A stretch of DNA of 64,000 nucleotides from assembly GCA_947038195.1 (NCBI GenBank), contig CAMQVI010000002.1, forward strand, positions 45,003 to 109,002, read 5' to 3'. A program made the translations under genes and the position numbers. This DNA comes from an uncultured Brevinema sp. (GTDB lineage Bacteria; Spirochaetota; Brevinematia; Brevinematales; Brevinemataceae). Below, piece after piece: positions 9,529-19,692 of the stretch (the first letter of the stretch is position 1; each line of letters opens with the position of its first letter). The notes beneath the pieces were generated by a model that saw only the letters and a program-made list of their open reading frames with translations, was not told where the DNA came from and searched no databases.

Positions 9529-11376
9529 TTATATTACAGGGCTATTGTCTATCACTTGCTGTTGAAAAGCGTTGAACTGCTCTAAGGGGAGAACTCGTTG
9601 AGCCATAGTAAGGAGTAAATCTTCATATTGCTTGATTACTATAGCGTCTTCTGTTATTTGAGCTATTTTATACATGCTAATAAATATTGTTAAGTCCTCT
9701 TGGGTTTTAGGATTTTTAGGCATATAGGAGCTTGCCTCTTGAGCAGTAATTTCAAAGAGGACAGGGTCTATAAGATCTCCATAATTAGCAAGTTCCCCTA
9801 AGAGGTTTACATGCCAAGCAAAAAAATCAGGATTAGATTTTACCCTTTGCCACAGTCTAAGCCATAACTTGAAAAACTCTTGTTCTTGGGGGGTATCTCC
9901 TAAGAAGCTGAGCTGGTTGATTACTTTAGAAAAATAAGCTTGTATCTCAGCCAAGTCTAAGGCATTGACAGGAGTGTTGTTGTTTAGCATTTCTCGCACA
10001 TTTTTTTCTTGTGTTAAGAAAGCAGGACCAGAAACTTGGTTAAAGTTTTCTCTAAGGTACACTAGTTGTTCTATACTTTGATAAGGTTTAGCCTTAGTAA
10101 TATCTTTTTTCATAGAAATAAAATGAGTCATATTATTAGTCATTTGGTCCAAGGCTGTATCAAATTCTACAAAATAAGCTTCACTTTTTTGAGGGTTACG
10201 GATAGCTTCTCTCACATAGGACCATAATAAAACGTTATAAGTAGACCATGCGTAAGGCGTGTTAGCAACTACCATTTGCCATAATTCTATGGATTGGTCA
10301 ATAAGGTCTTCTTCAACAAGGTAGAAAGTTTCTTTAGCAGTGAGATAAAAAATACCCAAATTATGCAAAGTAGCAGAAGAGTCAGGGCCCACTTTTTTAA
10401 TAAGAGCGATGTATTCTTCGATTTGATCCCATTTTTTTTCAATATCTTGAATGATTTCGTTTTTAATAGTTTTAGAGTCTTCATTTTGGTAAATTCTTTG
10501 TTGATTTTGTATGCTTTCAGAGAGAAAAGTTACTTGTTCATAAGCAAAACTTATGACTATTTCACGAGAGAGATAGTCATAGTAAGGAAGGTTATCAATC
10601 TCATCCCATCTTTTCACGAAGGATAAACTGGGATCTTTAACAAAAGGTTTTGGGTAGCTTTTAAGAAAAGTTAGAGTTGTTCCCCGGGATGTGATATATT
10701 TATTCCGCACTAATTGAGCAATCCATAGATTTAATTCTTGATCTTCTATAGTTCGTCCCAAGGTTTCTTCTAAAGATGCTGTGATTTCATCAATAGAGGC
10801 TGTTCCTGTAATTTCTAAATGATCTATAATGGCATAGGAAATATCTTGTACTTTATACATTTGTCCATATAATTTATAATAAAAATCTCCAAGAGTTTGG
10901 GGATTGGGTAATTTCCATGTAAGATAAGTAGCGGGTTTTCCTAAAGGATAAGGCACAAGGTAGGGAGGTTTTAGACTTCTTATTTCTGTATAAAATGGTT
11001 CTTCGCCTGTGAAAAGACCTTGATTTACAATATGGCTACGTGTTTGTAAAGTTTCATAGGTGACATAACGAAGGTCTCCATAAATTCTTTTAAAGATATT
11101 TCCTTTTTGGTCATAAGGAAATACATCTTGTCGCAGTTTTTCAGCATAGGTAAAATAGAGGGAAGAGAAGACTTGGTTGTCACCCCCTTCTGTCATAAAG
11201 ACGGAGTATTGCTCTGTAGAAGAAAGAAGGTTTTTTCCATAGTCATGGTTTAACCAGTTTTTACTATGATTATTGTACTTATAGTTATTAATAAGAGGAT
11301 ACAGAGCTAATAATAATATTATTATGGATATAGTAATATGTATGGGTGACAAAGGGGATTTTATTCGTTCTTGCAT
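9529..11376 (-). CDS. Hypothetical single-TM protein with large extracytoplasmic domain
   Basis: ISIIILLLALYPLI N-terminal TM then ~590 aa; stop is 1 nt before the SEDS gene start. Confidence 0.75.
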   Translation of the reverse strand: MQERIKSPLSPIHITISIIILLLALYPLINNYKYNNHSKNWLNHDYGKNLLSSTEQYSVFMTEGGDNQVFSSLYFTYAEKLRQDVFPYDQKGNIFKRIYGDLRYVTYETLQTRSHIVNQGLFTGEEPFYTEIRSLKPPYLVPYPLGKPATYLTWKLPNPQTLGDFYYKLYGQMYKVQDISYAIIDHLEITGTASIDEITASLEETLGRTIEDQELNLWIAQLVRNKYITSRGTTLTFLKSYPKPFVKDPSLSFVKRWDEIDNLPYYDYLSREIVISFAYEQVTFLSESIQNQQRIYQNEDSKTIKNEIIQDIEKKWDQIEEYIALIKKVGPDSSATLHNLGIFYLTAKETFYLVEEDLIDQSIELWQMVVANTPYAWSTYNVLLWSYVREAIRNPQKSEAYFVEFDTALDQMTNNMTHFISMKKDITKAKPYQSIEQLVYLRENFNQVSGPAFLTQEKNVREMLNNNTPVNALDLAEIQAYFSKVINQLSFLGDTPQEQEFFKLWLRLWQRVKSNPDFFAWHVNLLGELANYGDLIDPVLFEITAQEASSYMPKNPKTQEDLTIFISMYKIAQITEDAIVIKQYEDLLLTMAQRVLPLEQFNAFQQQVIDNSPVI

Positions 11377-11556
11377 AAGGATACCTCTAAAGCTAATATA
11401 TTATATATTATAACAGAAAATTCCTTTTCTTGCAAAAGAATTTAGACTGTATCAATATTTCATCATATATGTCGTCAATAAACCAGACAATAATATTGAT
11501 TTTTTCATAATATTATACTACAATATATTAATATACAAGAGAGGGACATAGAAAAT

Positions 11557-12402
11557 ATGGATATTAAGAAAATTGTTATTTTCGGGTGGAATAATTTTAC
11601 CGCTTCTTTAGCAGATGGGATAAAAATAGTTCATCCTAACTGTGAAATATTATGTCCTGATGTTAGTACTGAGGACTTTGAATCAGCAAGAAAGTCAGGC
11701 TATTTAGATCCTTTACCTGTCCAAAAAAGTGCTATTTATGAAAATGCTGATTATATTATTATTGATAGAGACCCCAAAGATATTGTCCCTCTTCTAAAAG
11801 ATATCAGGTCTTTAATAGAAGAAGGCACGTATATCATGGATTTTCAACCCATCAAAACAGACTCTTATAGTAGAATCACAAGACTATTGGGCAGTGCAAT
11901 TCCTTATATTAGTTGCTATATTTTTTTAGATGAGGCTCCTAGTGAATTTACTATACGGGGGACGATTTTTAGAGATAAAATAGCGGCAGTTGTTTGTGAT
12001 ACTTCTACTCATATTCTCCAAGAAGTCAGAGCTTTTTGGGGCATTCTAAAAGTTAAGATTGTTCCTACCACAGCAGAATTTTTTGATGAAATTTTTGCAG
12101 AGACCTCCCAAACTGTATCTCTTTTATCAGGTATTTATACCCATATTCTTCAACAGGACAGTTGGGCAGATACATTATTTTTTGGTTTTTATAATAAAAC
12201 CTTACGTTCTTTTATTTCCCCTGTAGACAATCGTTCTCAAAAGGCTGCTGAAGATATTGTTCTGAACGGTGATCATATTAGACGGACTTTGTCTTTTATT
12301 AAAAGAGAGATGGATAAAATTGATGAAATGATAGATAATGAAGATATAGCTAAACTGGCTCAATATATGGCTAGTGCCCAACAATTTAAAAATAGAATTT
12401 AA
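11557..12402 (+). CDS. Prephenate dehydrogenase/TyrA-like Rossmann protein
   Basis: KKIVIFGWNNFTASLADGIK...ADYIIIDRDPKDIVPLLKDI...GTYIMDFQPIKTDS pattern typical of TyrA-type dehydrogenases. Confidence 0.6.
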   Translation: MDIKKIVIFGWNNFTASLADGIKIVHPNCEILCPDVSTEDFESARKSGYLDPLPVQKSAIYENADYIIIDRDPKDIVPLLKDIRSLIEEGTYIMDFQPIKTDSYSRITRLLGSAIPYISCYIFLDEAPSEFTIRGTIFRDKIAAVVCDTSTHILQEVRAFWGILKVKIVPTTAEFFDEIFAETSQTVSLLSGIYTHILQQDSWADTLFFGFYNKTLRSFISPVDNRSQKAAEDIVLNGDHIRRTLSFIKREMDKIDEMIDNEDIAKLAQYMASAQQFKNRI

Positions 12403-12407
12403 AATAA

Positions 12408-12437
12408 AAAAACCAATCTTGGATTGGTTTTTTTATT
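12408..12437 (+). terminator. Intrinsic terminator (probably bidirectional, between tyrA-like gene and prs)
   Basis: aaAACCAATCttgGATTGGTTtttttta. Confidence 0.85.
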
Positions 12438-12452
12438 TTAAATATTTATATC

Positions 12453-13436
12453 TTATACTTTTTTTATCTTACTTTCGTAGAACAATCCACTAAGAGATTT
12501 GTTGGCATGGATACGTTCTATACTTTCTCCAAAGAGGTCAGCAGCACTAAGTATTATTAGCTTGTCTCCTAGTATCTCAATTTTTTCTTCAGATAATTCT
12601 ATTGTATCTGTAATCAATATTTTTTTTGCTTTACAATCTCTAAGCCTCTCCGCAGCATTTTTAGAAAACACCCCATGGGTAGCCATAATATAGACATTTT
12701 TCGCCCCTAATTCTACAAGTCGATCTGCTGCTTGGCAAATGGTTCCAGCGGTATCAATAAGGTCATCAATAAGGATACAATCTTTTTCTTCCACCTCTCC
12801 TATCATATTGAGGATTTCTGTTTGATTTTTCTTTTCACGTCTTTTATCAAAAACAGCAATTCCTCCCTTAAAGAGTTTCGCAAAATGTCGAGCTCTTTCT
12901 AAGCCTCCCACATCGGGAGATACTATTACCCAATTTTCATCAGCCTTTAGAGTGTTTTTTACATAGTCATAAAAGATAGAAGAAGCAAAAAGGTGATCTA
13001 CAGGAATATCAAAAAACCCTTGTATTTGAGCGGCGTGAAGATCCATTGTAATAACACGATTTACCCCTGCTTCCACAAGAAGATTGGCCACTAATTTAGC
13101 TGTGATTGGAACACGAGATTCTGACTTTCTTTCTTGTCTAGCGTAACCATAATAGGGCATTACAGCAGTTATATAGCCAGCTGAAGCTCTTTTAAGGGCA
13201 TCTACAATAACTAATAGTTCAAATAAATTTTTATGACCAGGATTAGAAGTTGATTGAATGACAAAAATATGTCGTCCTCTCACATCTTCTTCTATACGAA
13301 CAAAAATTTCTTCATCAGCAAACTCTGTGATATAGGTATCAATAAGCCTTATTCCCACATAAGAAGATATATTTTTAGCTAAACCTTGATTACTTCTTCC
13401 TGAAATAATTCTTAGTCCAAGATTTTCTTTTAGCAT
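12453..13436 (-). CDS. prs: Ribose-phosphate pyrophosphokinase
   Basis: DEEIFVRIEEDVRGRHIFVIQSTSNPGHKNLFELL, YYGYARQERK, DLHAAQIQGFF, DDLIDTAGT; start taken at 13436 (AAGGAG RBS). Confidence 0.96.
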   Translation of the reverse strand: MLKENLGLRIISGRSNQGLAKNISSYVGIRLIDTYITEFADEEIFVRIEEDVRGRHIFVIQSTSNPGHKNLFELLVIVDALKRASAGYITAVMPYYGYARQERKSESRVPITAKLVANLLVEAGVNRVITMDLHAAQIQGFFDIPVDHLFASSIFYDYVKNTLKADENWVIVSPDVGGLERARHFAKLFKGGIAVFDKRREKKNQTEILNMIGEVEEKDCILIDDLIDTAGTICQAADRLVELGAKNVYIMATHGVFSKNAAERLRDCKAKKILITDTIELSEEKIEILGDKLIILSAADLFGESIERIHANKSLSGLFYESKIKKV

Positions 13437-13511
13437 TTTTATGCTCCTTATGTTCATAACACTCATAGAGTTTTATTTTACAATATCTTGAAGATTTTTT
13501 CAAGTCCCTTG

Positions 13512-14408
13512 TTACTTTTCTTCTTTTAAATATTTGCCCACATAGATAAGAGCTCTTTCTGTTGCTTTTCTCCAAAATAACCAAGAGTGATCTCTAGAAC
13601 GTATTTTTTTATAGGTATAGTCTATGTTATTAGTTTTTAAATCTTCGACTAAATCTCTAGTGTCTCTTAGAGGGGTAACTACGTCTATATCCCCTGTTGT
13701 GAGATAGAAACGAACTTTGTTTGTTTGTTTAAGATAGGATGATAAAAAATGATGATAGCTGTATTCATCCCACTTTTCTTGTGAAATAGGGCTGCCATAA
13801 ATATGAGTGGTTTTTTTTATCTTCATAAAGGTATGTAAAATATTAGGAGGGTTTTTACCTAATTTTGTTACAGAGGGAGATAATAAAAAAGAAGTGGCAA
13901 AATATGCAGGATTCCCCAATGTAAATAATAAAGCCCCATGACCACCCATAGAAAGACCTCCTATAGCTCGGGATTCTCTATGATTAATAAGGGGAAACTT
14001 ATTTTCTATATAGGGAAAAAGATCTTTTGTGAAAGCGGAATACATATTGCAAGAGGGTGAGTCTACATACCAAGAGCTATATCCATTAGGAAAAATAACT
14101 ATAGACGGGGGGAGACTTTTGTTGTTGATGAGTTTATTAAGACGCTTTGATATTTTAGCACTTTTTTCCCAAGATTTAGGGCTATGGGTCATACCATGAA
14201 GTATATAAATAACAGGAAATTTTTTGTTAGATTTTTCATAAGCAGGGGGATAATAAACCATATAATCCCACTCTTTTTTTAGTTGATTGGAATAAAAAGA
14301 TTCAAAAGCCACTTTACCTTGCTGTTCAGAACTATTGATTTCAACATGAATGAATAAAAGTACAGAGAATATAAGAAATCCACTGATTTTTTTCCAAAAC
14401 GTATTCAT
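13512..14408 (-). CDS. Exported esterase (esterase D / feruloyl esterase-like alpha/beta hydrolase)
   Basis: Signal peptide; PVIYILHGMTHSPKSW; RAIGGLSMGGHGAL nucleophile elbow; SRDHSWLFWR. Confidence 0.85.
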   Translation of the reverse strand: MNTFWKKISGFLIFSVLLFIHVEINSSEQQGKVAFESFYSNQLKKEWDYMVYYPPAYEKSNKKFPVIYILHGMTHSPKSWEKSAKISKRLNKLINNKSLPPSIVIFPNGYSSWYVDSPSCNMYSAFTKDLFPYIENKFPLINHRESRAIGGLSMGGHGALLFTLGNPAYFATSFLLSPSVTKLGKNPPNILHTFMKIKKTTHIYGSPISQEKWDEYSYHHFLSSYLKQTNKVRFYLTTGDIDVVTPLRDTRDLVEDLKTNNIDYTYKKIRSRDHSWLFWRKATERALIYVGKYLKEEK

Positions 14409-14433
14409 AATTCCTCTTAAGTGTATAAATTAA

Positions 14434-14465
14434 AAAATCCTGCCCTATTTATAGGGCAGGATTTA
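14434..14465 (-). terminator. Intrinsic terminator downstream of tRNA-Gln
   Basis: aaaATCCTGCCCTATttATAGGGCAGGATtta; strong stem. Confidence 0.8.
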
Positions 14466-14468
14466 ATG

Positions 14469-14540
14469 TTGGGGTGGATGGGATCGAACCACCGAATGTC
14501 GATACCAAAAACCGATGCCTTACCACTTGGCCACACCCCA
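14469..14540 (-). tRNA. tRNA-Gln (anticodon TTG), CCA not encoded
   Basis: Minus strand TGGGGTG-TGGCCAAGTGGTAAGGCA-TCGGTTTTTGGTATCGA-CATTC-GGTGGTTCGATCCCATC-CACCCCA-A; 7-bp acceptor, loop TTTTGGT. Confidence 0.95.
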
Positions 14541-14563
14541 AAAGTTATTTCAAACTTTAATTA

Positions 14564-14836
14564 CTATTCAGCGTGATAAGCTTCTAGAATAGCACTTTGC
14601 ATACGATCACGGAATTCAGAGTTAATAGGATGTGCAACATCTTTTAGCTCTCCGCTACGTGTTTTACGAGAAGGCATAGCAATAAACAATCCTTCACGAC
14701 CATCGATGATTTTGATATTATGAATAACAAAATTATCATCAAAAGTAATAGAAGCGTAAGCTTGAAGCTTGTTAGCATCCCCTTCTACCTTTTTAATACG
14801 GATATCTGTGATTTCCATAGTAACCTCCTGCCACAT
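14564..14836 (-). CDS. spoVG: SpoVG family regulator
   Basis: MEITDIRIKKVEGDANKLQAYASITFDDNFVIHNIKIIDGREGLFIAMPSRKTRSGELKDVAHPIN. Confidence 0.97.
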   Translation of the reverse strand: MWQEVTMEITDIRIKKVEGDANKLQAYASITFDDNFVIHNIKIIDGREGLFIAMPSRKTRSGELKDVAHPINSEFRDRMQSAILEAYHAE

Positions 14837-14857
14837 ACCTAATAAACAAGGTAATGG

Positions 14858-15715
14858 TCAAAAATGTGTAATATAAGCAGAACATGGATTAACATGTCCC
14901 AATAATTTATGAGCCTTATCCAAGTTTACTCTCTTCTCATAAAGAAGGATGAAGCTTGAACCACTCCCACTCATAAACATTACGTCAGGCAATAATTTCT
15001 CTCGGAATATTTGGCTTATATAAAATAACTCTGAGCTAATATCTTCTAACTTGCTATTGAATATATTATAGTTTATTTTCTTTACGATGTCAATATCCCA
15101 CAAAGATTTTTTTAAAAAATCAGCATCATTTAAATGAATCTTGGGAGAAGTTACATAAGGAGCTATTTTTTGGAAGGCTTCTTTTGTTGAAATAGAAATA
15201 TTAGGGTAAATAATTAAGGCAGATAAGCCTTTTTTAAATTTATTTTCTAGAGGAGTTATTTTTTCACCTTTTCCTGTGACAAGAGCTATCCCCCCATAGA
15301 GAAAAAAAGGAACATCGCTTCCTATTTTTTGAGCGATCTCTAGGCAGTCTTGCACATTAATGGTATAACGATGAGCCAACCATTTAAGTAAAGCTCCAGC
15401 GTCTCCAGAACCCCCACCCAATCCAGCTCCCATAGGTACGTTTTTATCAATTTCTATTGTAAAAGAATCTTGTATATTAAATTGTTCTTTAAACAATCTC
15501 AAAGCTTTAGATACAGTGTTTTCTTTTTCTATATTTTCTCTGTTGTTATTGAAAATAATAGAATCTTGTTCCGATTGAGTAATTCTAAAATCATCCCCCC
15601 AAGGAATTTCAACAAAAATACTTTCTAAAAAATGGTAGCCATCTTTAGGGTCTTTGGCTATCAAATCTAGGTATAAATTAAATTTAGAAATAGAGGTAAA
15701 TTGATCTAAGAGCAT
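14858..15715 (-). CDS. ispE: 4-diphosphocytidyl-2-C-methyl-D-erythritol kinase
   Basis: GHMP kinase motif KNVPMGAGLGGGSGDAGALLKWL; N-terminal KFNLYLDLIAKDPKDGYHFLES. Confidence 0.93.
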   Translation of the reverse strand: MLLDQFTSISKFNLYLDLIAKDPKDGYHFLESIFVEIPWGDDFRITQSEQDSIIFNNNRENIEKENTVSKALRLFKEQFNIQDSFTIEIDKNVPMGAGLGGGSGDAGALLKWLAHRYTINVQDCLEIAQKIGSDVPFFLYGGIALVTGKGEKITPLENKFKKGLSALIIYPNISISTKEAFQKIAPYVTSPKIHLNDADFLKKSLWDIDIVKKINYNIFNSKLEDISSELFYISQIFREKLLPDVMFMSGSGSSFILLYEKRVNLDKAHKLLGHVNPCSAYITHF

Positions 15716-16383
15716 TATTGTACCTCCAAATCATCTATAGTGTATTGGAGGTCACATTTTTGGGCGAACTTTTGGTTGTGGGTAGATAATATGAGAGTAG
15801 CATTTTGTTTTTTGATAATATCAAATAACAGATCCTCTATATTAAGAGCATTTTCTTTGTCTAAAAAACCAGTAGGTTCATCAGCAAAAATAACAAGAGG
15901 CTTATGAACAAGGGCTCTAATAATAGCTAGTCTCTGTTTTTCTCCTCCCGATAATTCGTCTGGTCTATGATTCATCCTATGCCCCATTTTTAGATATTCA
16001 AATAACTCTTTGGTTTCTTCTAAAGTGGTTTTTGTTAGACTTTTAGTGATTCTTAAAGGTAAGAGGGTGTTATCGAGAGCATTTAAATCATTTAATAAAA
16101 AATGATGTTGAAAAACAAAACCAAAATAGGTTGCTCTGAAATGGGCTAGTTTTTCTTCAGAAAGAGCTTGAATATCTTGACCTTGAATAAGTACTTCTCC
16201 CGCACTTGCTTGCTCCAAACCAGAGAGGAGGTATAATAGAGTGGTTTTTCCTCTTCCACTTTCTCCAGTAATGGCTAGAGATTTTCCTTGAGGGATATTA
16301 AGATTAAGATTTGAAAACACGGAAACACTGCTTTGAGGATGTTCATAAATTTTAGATAAAGAAGTTGCCATTATAATATTCAT
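15715..16383 (-). CDS. lolD: Lipoprotein-releasing ABC transporter ATPase (LolD/MacB type)
   Basis: Walker A GESGRGKTT, signature LSGGEKQRLAIIRALVHKP, Walker B LVIFADEPTGFLD. Confidence 0.9.
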   Translation of the reverse strand: MNIIMATSLSKIYEHPQSSVSVFSNLNLNIPQGKSLAITGESGRGKTTLLYLLSGLEQASAGEVLIQGQDIQALSEEKLAHFRATYFGFVFQHHFLLNDLNALDNTLLPLRITKSLTKTTLEETKELFEYLKMGHRMNHRPDELSGGEKQRLAIIRALVHKPLVIFADEPTGFLDKENALNIEDLLFDIIKKQNATLILSTHNQKFAQKCDLQYTIDDLEVQ

Positions 16384-16416
16384 AATATTCCTTTGATTTT
16401 CACATTTTGTTAAATT

Positions 16417-17721
16417 TTAAAAAGCTCTTTTTCTAAGAATTTCAGCAGGTTTAAACTCTTTAGAAATATGAGCAGGATAGAGGGCTGCACATACAGTACA
16501 CAAAATAGCACAAATACTAGAAAAAATAATATCTCCCCATTGGATTAAAACAGGAAATTCTTTAAGATAGTAGACATTTTGATTGAGAAAATTAAAGGTT
16601 CTAGGAGTTTTTTGCTGGAGTATTATGGCTCCTATATAAAGGAAAAAATTGATGATGATTTCTAGTAATTTAATGATATTATTAAATTGCCAACTTAAAA
16701 AAACACCTAATATAACTCCAATAAAGGTAGCGCTAATTCCCAAAAACAATCCTGTCCACATAAAGGACATCATATTTTCTTTTTGGGGCATGCCCAAAGC
16801 TTTGAGGAGGGCGATTTCTTCTCTTTTGTCGGAGACTAAAGCAGTCATAACAGCTAGTATCCCAAAAAAAGCTACAGCAAAAAAGATTAAGAGCAACACT
16901 TGTATAACTCTTTTTTCATTTTCTAGGGCTAAGAGGGTGTTGAGATTGTCTAATTTCCAAGATTTAAAACGGAAAGGGACAATTTTCTCTAATTTTCTGA
17001 TATAAGATTGGGGGTTTTGATAATCTTCTACTCTGATCCCTATAGCTGGGGCATAACCGGGCATACCAAACAGCTCTATAGCATCATCGTAATTAATATA
17101 AGCTAAGCCTTGATCTAATAAACTGTCGTTAGCAGAAAAAATACCAGAAATTTGAAATCGATATGTGATGGCCCCAAATGTATTATCATAGGTAAGTATT
17201 TCTACATAGTTACCTACAAAAAGAGCGAGGTTTTGCGCCAAGGTTTCCCCTATAGTAATAGTCCTAGGCTTAGAAAAACTCCACTCTCCATCTTTTAGTT
17301 GGAAATAACGATTGAAAGTAGGGTCCTTGGTTAATTCAGGGGGAAAGGCTTTAAGTACAATGCCTCTTGTGTCATCATAAGATTTAAGGAGAGCTTCATT
17401 TTGGGTAAAGGGATAAGCGTCTAACACGCCTGGCACAGATTTGATTTTTTGTAGAACTTCTTGATAAGCAGGGACACCACGACCCACTGTGACAAGAGTA
17501 ATGTGGGAGTTAGATTCAGCTAATCTTTTAAGATAGCTATGATTTAAGCCATTAGCTAAAGAAAGTATTAATATAGAAGTCGCTACCCCTAGAAGAATAG
17601 AGGCAAAAGCCAAGCGAGGTAATAATACCACCCCAGGAGAGTCGGATTTAGGAATGAGTCGTCTTAGAGCGAGATATAGAGATAGATTGTTGTTTAGTAA
17701 AGATAGTAATTTATTTTTCAT
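16417..17721 (-). CDS. Lipoprotein-releasing ABC transporter permease (LolC/E family)
   Basis: FtsX-like permease; SNSHITLV, EEIALLKALGMPQKENMMSFMWTGLFLG; directly upstream of lolD. Confidence 0.9.
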   Translation of the reverse strand: MKNKLLSLLNNNLSLYLALRRLIPKSDSPGVVLLPRLAFASILLGVATSILILSLANGLNHSYLKRLAESNSHITLVTVGRGVPAYQEVLQKIKSVPGVLDAYPFTQNEALLKSYDDTRGIVLKAFPPELTKDPTFNRYFQLKDGEWSFSKPRTITIGETLAQNLALFVGNYVEILTYDNTFGAITYRFQISGIFSANDSLLDQGLAYINYDDAIELFGMPGYAPAIGIRVEDYQNPQSYIRKLEKIVPFRFKSWKLDNLNTLLALENEKRVIQVLLLIFFAVAFFGILAVMTALVSDKREEIALLKALGMPQKENMMSFMWTGLFLGISATFIGVILGVFLSWQFNNIIKLLEIIINFFLYIGAIILQQKTPRTFNFLNQNVYYLKEFPVLIQWGDIIFSSICAILCTVCAALYPAHISKEFKPAEILRKRAF

Positions 17722-17755
17722 AGTATAATTATAGTATATCTTTTTGTTTTCTACA

Positions 17756-17800
17756 AAAAATAAAGCCCTCGTGGAGAAGAGGACTTTATTTTTTATTATA
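17756..17800 (-). terminator. Intrinsic terminator downstream of flgF-like gene
   Basis: aaaaaTAAAGcCCTCgtggagaaGAGGaCTTTAttttt hairpin. Confidence 0.6.
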
Positions 17801-17819
17801 AAAGGTAAAACTTAGAGAC

Positions 17820-18650
17820 CTAAGCCATAACTTTATTGACCACTTGATTTAATAGCTCATCTTCTGTTTGTATTACTTTTTGGCTGGCTTCGTAAAGCCT
17901 TTGTACTTCTATCATTTTAACCATTTCATCAACAGGCTGTACGGTGGATTTTTCTAAAAATCCTTGTAACACTTTAGGGTTTTCTAAGTCTTCTGCTGCC
18001 CCAGAGTATTTAGTTTCTGCATAGAGATGATTTCCCTCTCGCACAAGATAACGGGAGTGTTTGAAGTCGACAATTTTTAGTTTCCCTAAAGATTGTTCAG
18101 GAGCCCATTCATTTCCTGCTAAGGTCGTGAATTCATCAAAAGCCACTGTAGGATTTATAGTGATATTAGCTTCCTTGTCTACTTTGAAGTTGTTACGTGC
18201 TATTTGTAAACGTCCTTCATCCCCTAAGAGATAGTTACCATTGTTATCAACGACATAGCCATCACTAGAAACAGTGAATTTACCATTTCTACCGTAACGT
18301 ATACCCGTAGGTGTTTCTAATGTAAAAAACCCATCTCCTTCCAAAGCAAAATCAAATTCTGCATCTGTTTGAGATAAACTGCCTTGTTCAAATCTGATAT
18401 AGGATTCGTTATATTCTACACCAGTCCCGATTTTTCCAGCGATAGGAGCTTTATCATAAGAACCAAGAGGAAAGACCACTTGCCCATCATCATTAACACG
18501 TCTTGCTAACATTTCAGGAAAAGCCTTCATCACAGCTGTTTCTCTTTTATAACCGTCTGTATTAACATTGGATAGGTTTTGTGAGATGGAGTTCATTGAT
18601 TCTTGAAGGGCAATCATCCCACTAGCCCCTGTGTATAATCCTTTTACCAT
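17820..18650 (-). CDS. flgF: Flagellar basal-body rod protein FlgF/FlhO-like
   Basis: MVKGLYTGASGMIALQESMNSISQNLSNVNTDGYKRE; C-terminal VQPVDEMVKMIEVQRLYEASQKVIQTEDELL. Start taken at 18650 after GAGAGGA. Confidence 0.88.
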   Translation of the reverse strand: MVKGLYTGASGMIALQESMNSISQNLSNVNTDGYKRETAVMKAFPEMLARRVNDDGQVVFPLGSYDKAPIAGKIGTGVEYNESYIRFEQGSLSQTDAEFDFALEGDGFFTLETPTGIRYGRNGKFTVSSDGYVVDNNGNYLLGDEGRLQIARNNFKVDKEANITINPTVAFDEFTTLAGNEWAPEQSLGKLKIVDFKHSRYLVREGNHLYAETKYSGAAEDLENPKVLQGFLEKSTVQPVDEMVKMIEVQRLYEASQKVIQTEDELLNQVVNKVMA

Positions 18651-18786
18651 AATAGTCCTCTCTTTCAAAATATAAATTCCCTAATATAAATATCGGATTT
18701 TATAAAAAAATAATGATATTTTCTCATTTTATTTTAAATAATTCCGAATTTTTTAGAGTATTAATTTAAATAATAGTAGGTATTAT

Positions 18787-19692
18787 ATGAAATCAATCAA
18801 TTCTTATCTTCGTCGTTTACGGTATGAAAAAAATGCATCTCCTAATACTATCTCAGCTTATACAAATGACCTTATACATTTTTGTACTTATTTAGGGAGA
18901 GATATTATAGACGCTCAAGAAGAAGAAGTTTTTGATTATTTGGTTTCTTTAAGAGAAGAAGATGGGGACTTATCCACCAAGACGATTGCTCGTAAAATAT
19001 CGTGTTTTCGTTCTTATTATAAGGATCTGATGCGATTGGAGCTTAGAGAAGATAGCCCTATGCAAGGGATTGATACCCCAAAAGTAGCAAAAAAATTACC
19101 AATGACGATTAGTGAAGAGGAGTTAGATATTTTATTCAATGCTATGAATAAAAATTTGACCTTTGCTCCCCTAAGAGACTTATTGATTTTTGAGATTTTA
19201 TATTCTTGTGGGCTGAGGGTAAGTGAATTGTGTAATCTCACTATATCTCAGATATATTTAGAGGAAGAAGTTTTAAGAATCTTGGGAAAAGGGGATAAAG
19301 AGAGATTGGTTCCTATGAGTGGAAGGTTGGTGAACCTTTTACATCAATATATCCCTGTGCGTTATGAATATCTACAAGGGGTAGCATGTGATTGTTTGAT
19401 TACCTCTAAATTCAAGAAAAAGGTATCTCGTATGTTTATTTGGAAAGTGATGAAAAAGTATTCTCAGGAATTAAATATTACGGAATTACATCCCCATATG
19501 CTAAGACATGCATTCGCTACGCATTTATTAGCTCACGGGGCTGATTTAAGAATGATACAAGAATTATTAGGTCATAGTGATCTTGCTACTACAGAGATTT
19601 ATACCCATGTGGTGAGAGAGGAGTTGTATGATACTCTTATTCTTCATCATCCTCTAAGTCATCCTCAAGAAGTAAATCATTCCCATTTTTAA
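18787..19692 (+). CDS. Xer family tyrosine recombinase (XerC/XerD)
   Basis: [13 protein letters not shown] and [39 protein letters not shown] catalytic motifs. Confidence 0.93.
   Translation: MKSINSYLRRLRYEKNASPNTISAYTNDLIHFCTYLGRDIIDAQEEEVFDYLVSLREEDGDLSTKTIARKISCFRSYYKDLMRLELREDSPMQGIDTPKVAKKLPMTISEEELDILFNAMNKNLTFAPLRDLLIFEILYSCGLRVSELCNLTISQIYLEEEVLRILGKGDKERLVPMSGRLVNLLHQYIPVRYEYLQGVACDCLITSKFKKKVSRMFIWKVMKKYSQELNITELHPHMLRHAFATHLLAHGADLRMIQELLGHSDLATTEIYTHVVREELYDTLILHHPLSHPQEVNHSHF

Noticed and set aside
10287-10626. 65-aa and 110-aa ORFs overlapping the 615-aa orphan
   Set aside because: Out-of-frame/antisense to a longer continuous ORF; no RBS.
18787-19692. Tyrosine recombinase as evidence for a prophage or integrative element
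   Set aside because: Standard ~300-aa Xer length and motifs, flanked by housekeeping genes with no att-like repeats or phage genes.
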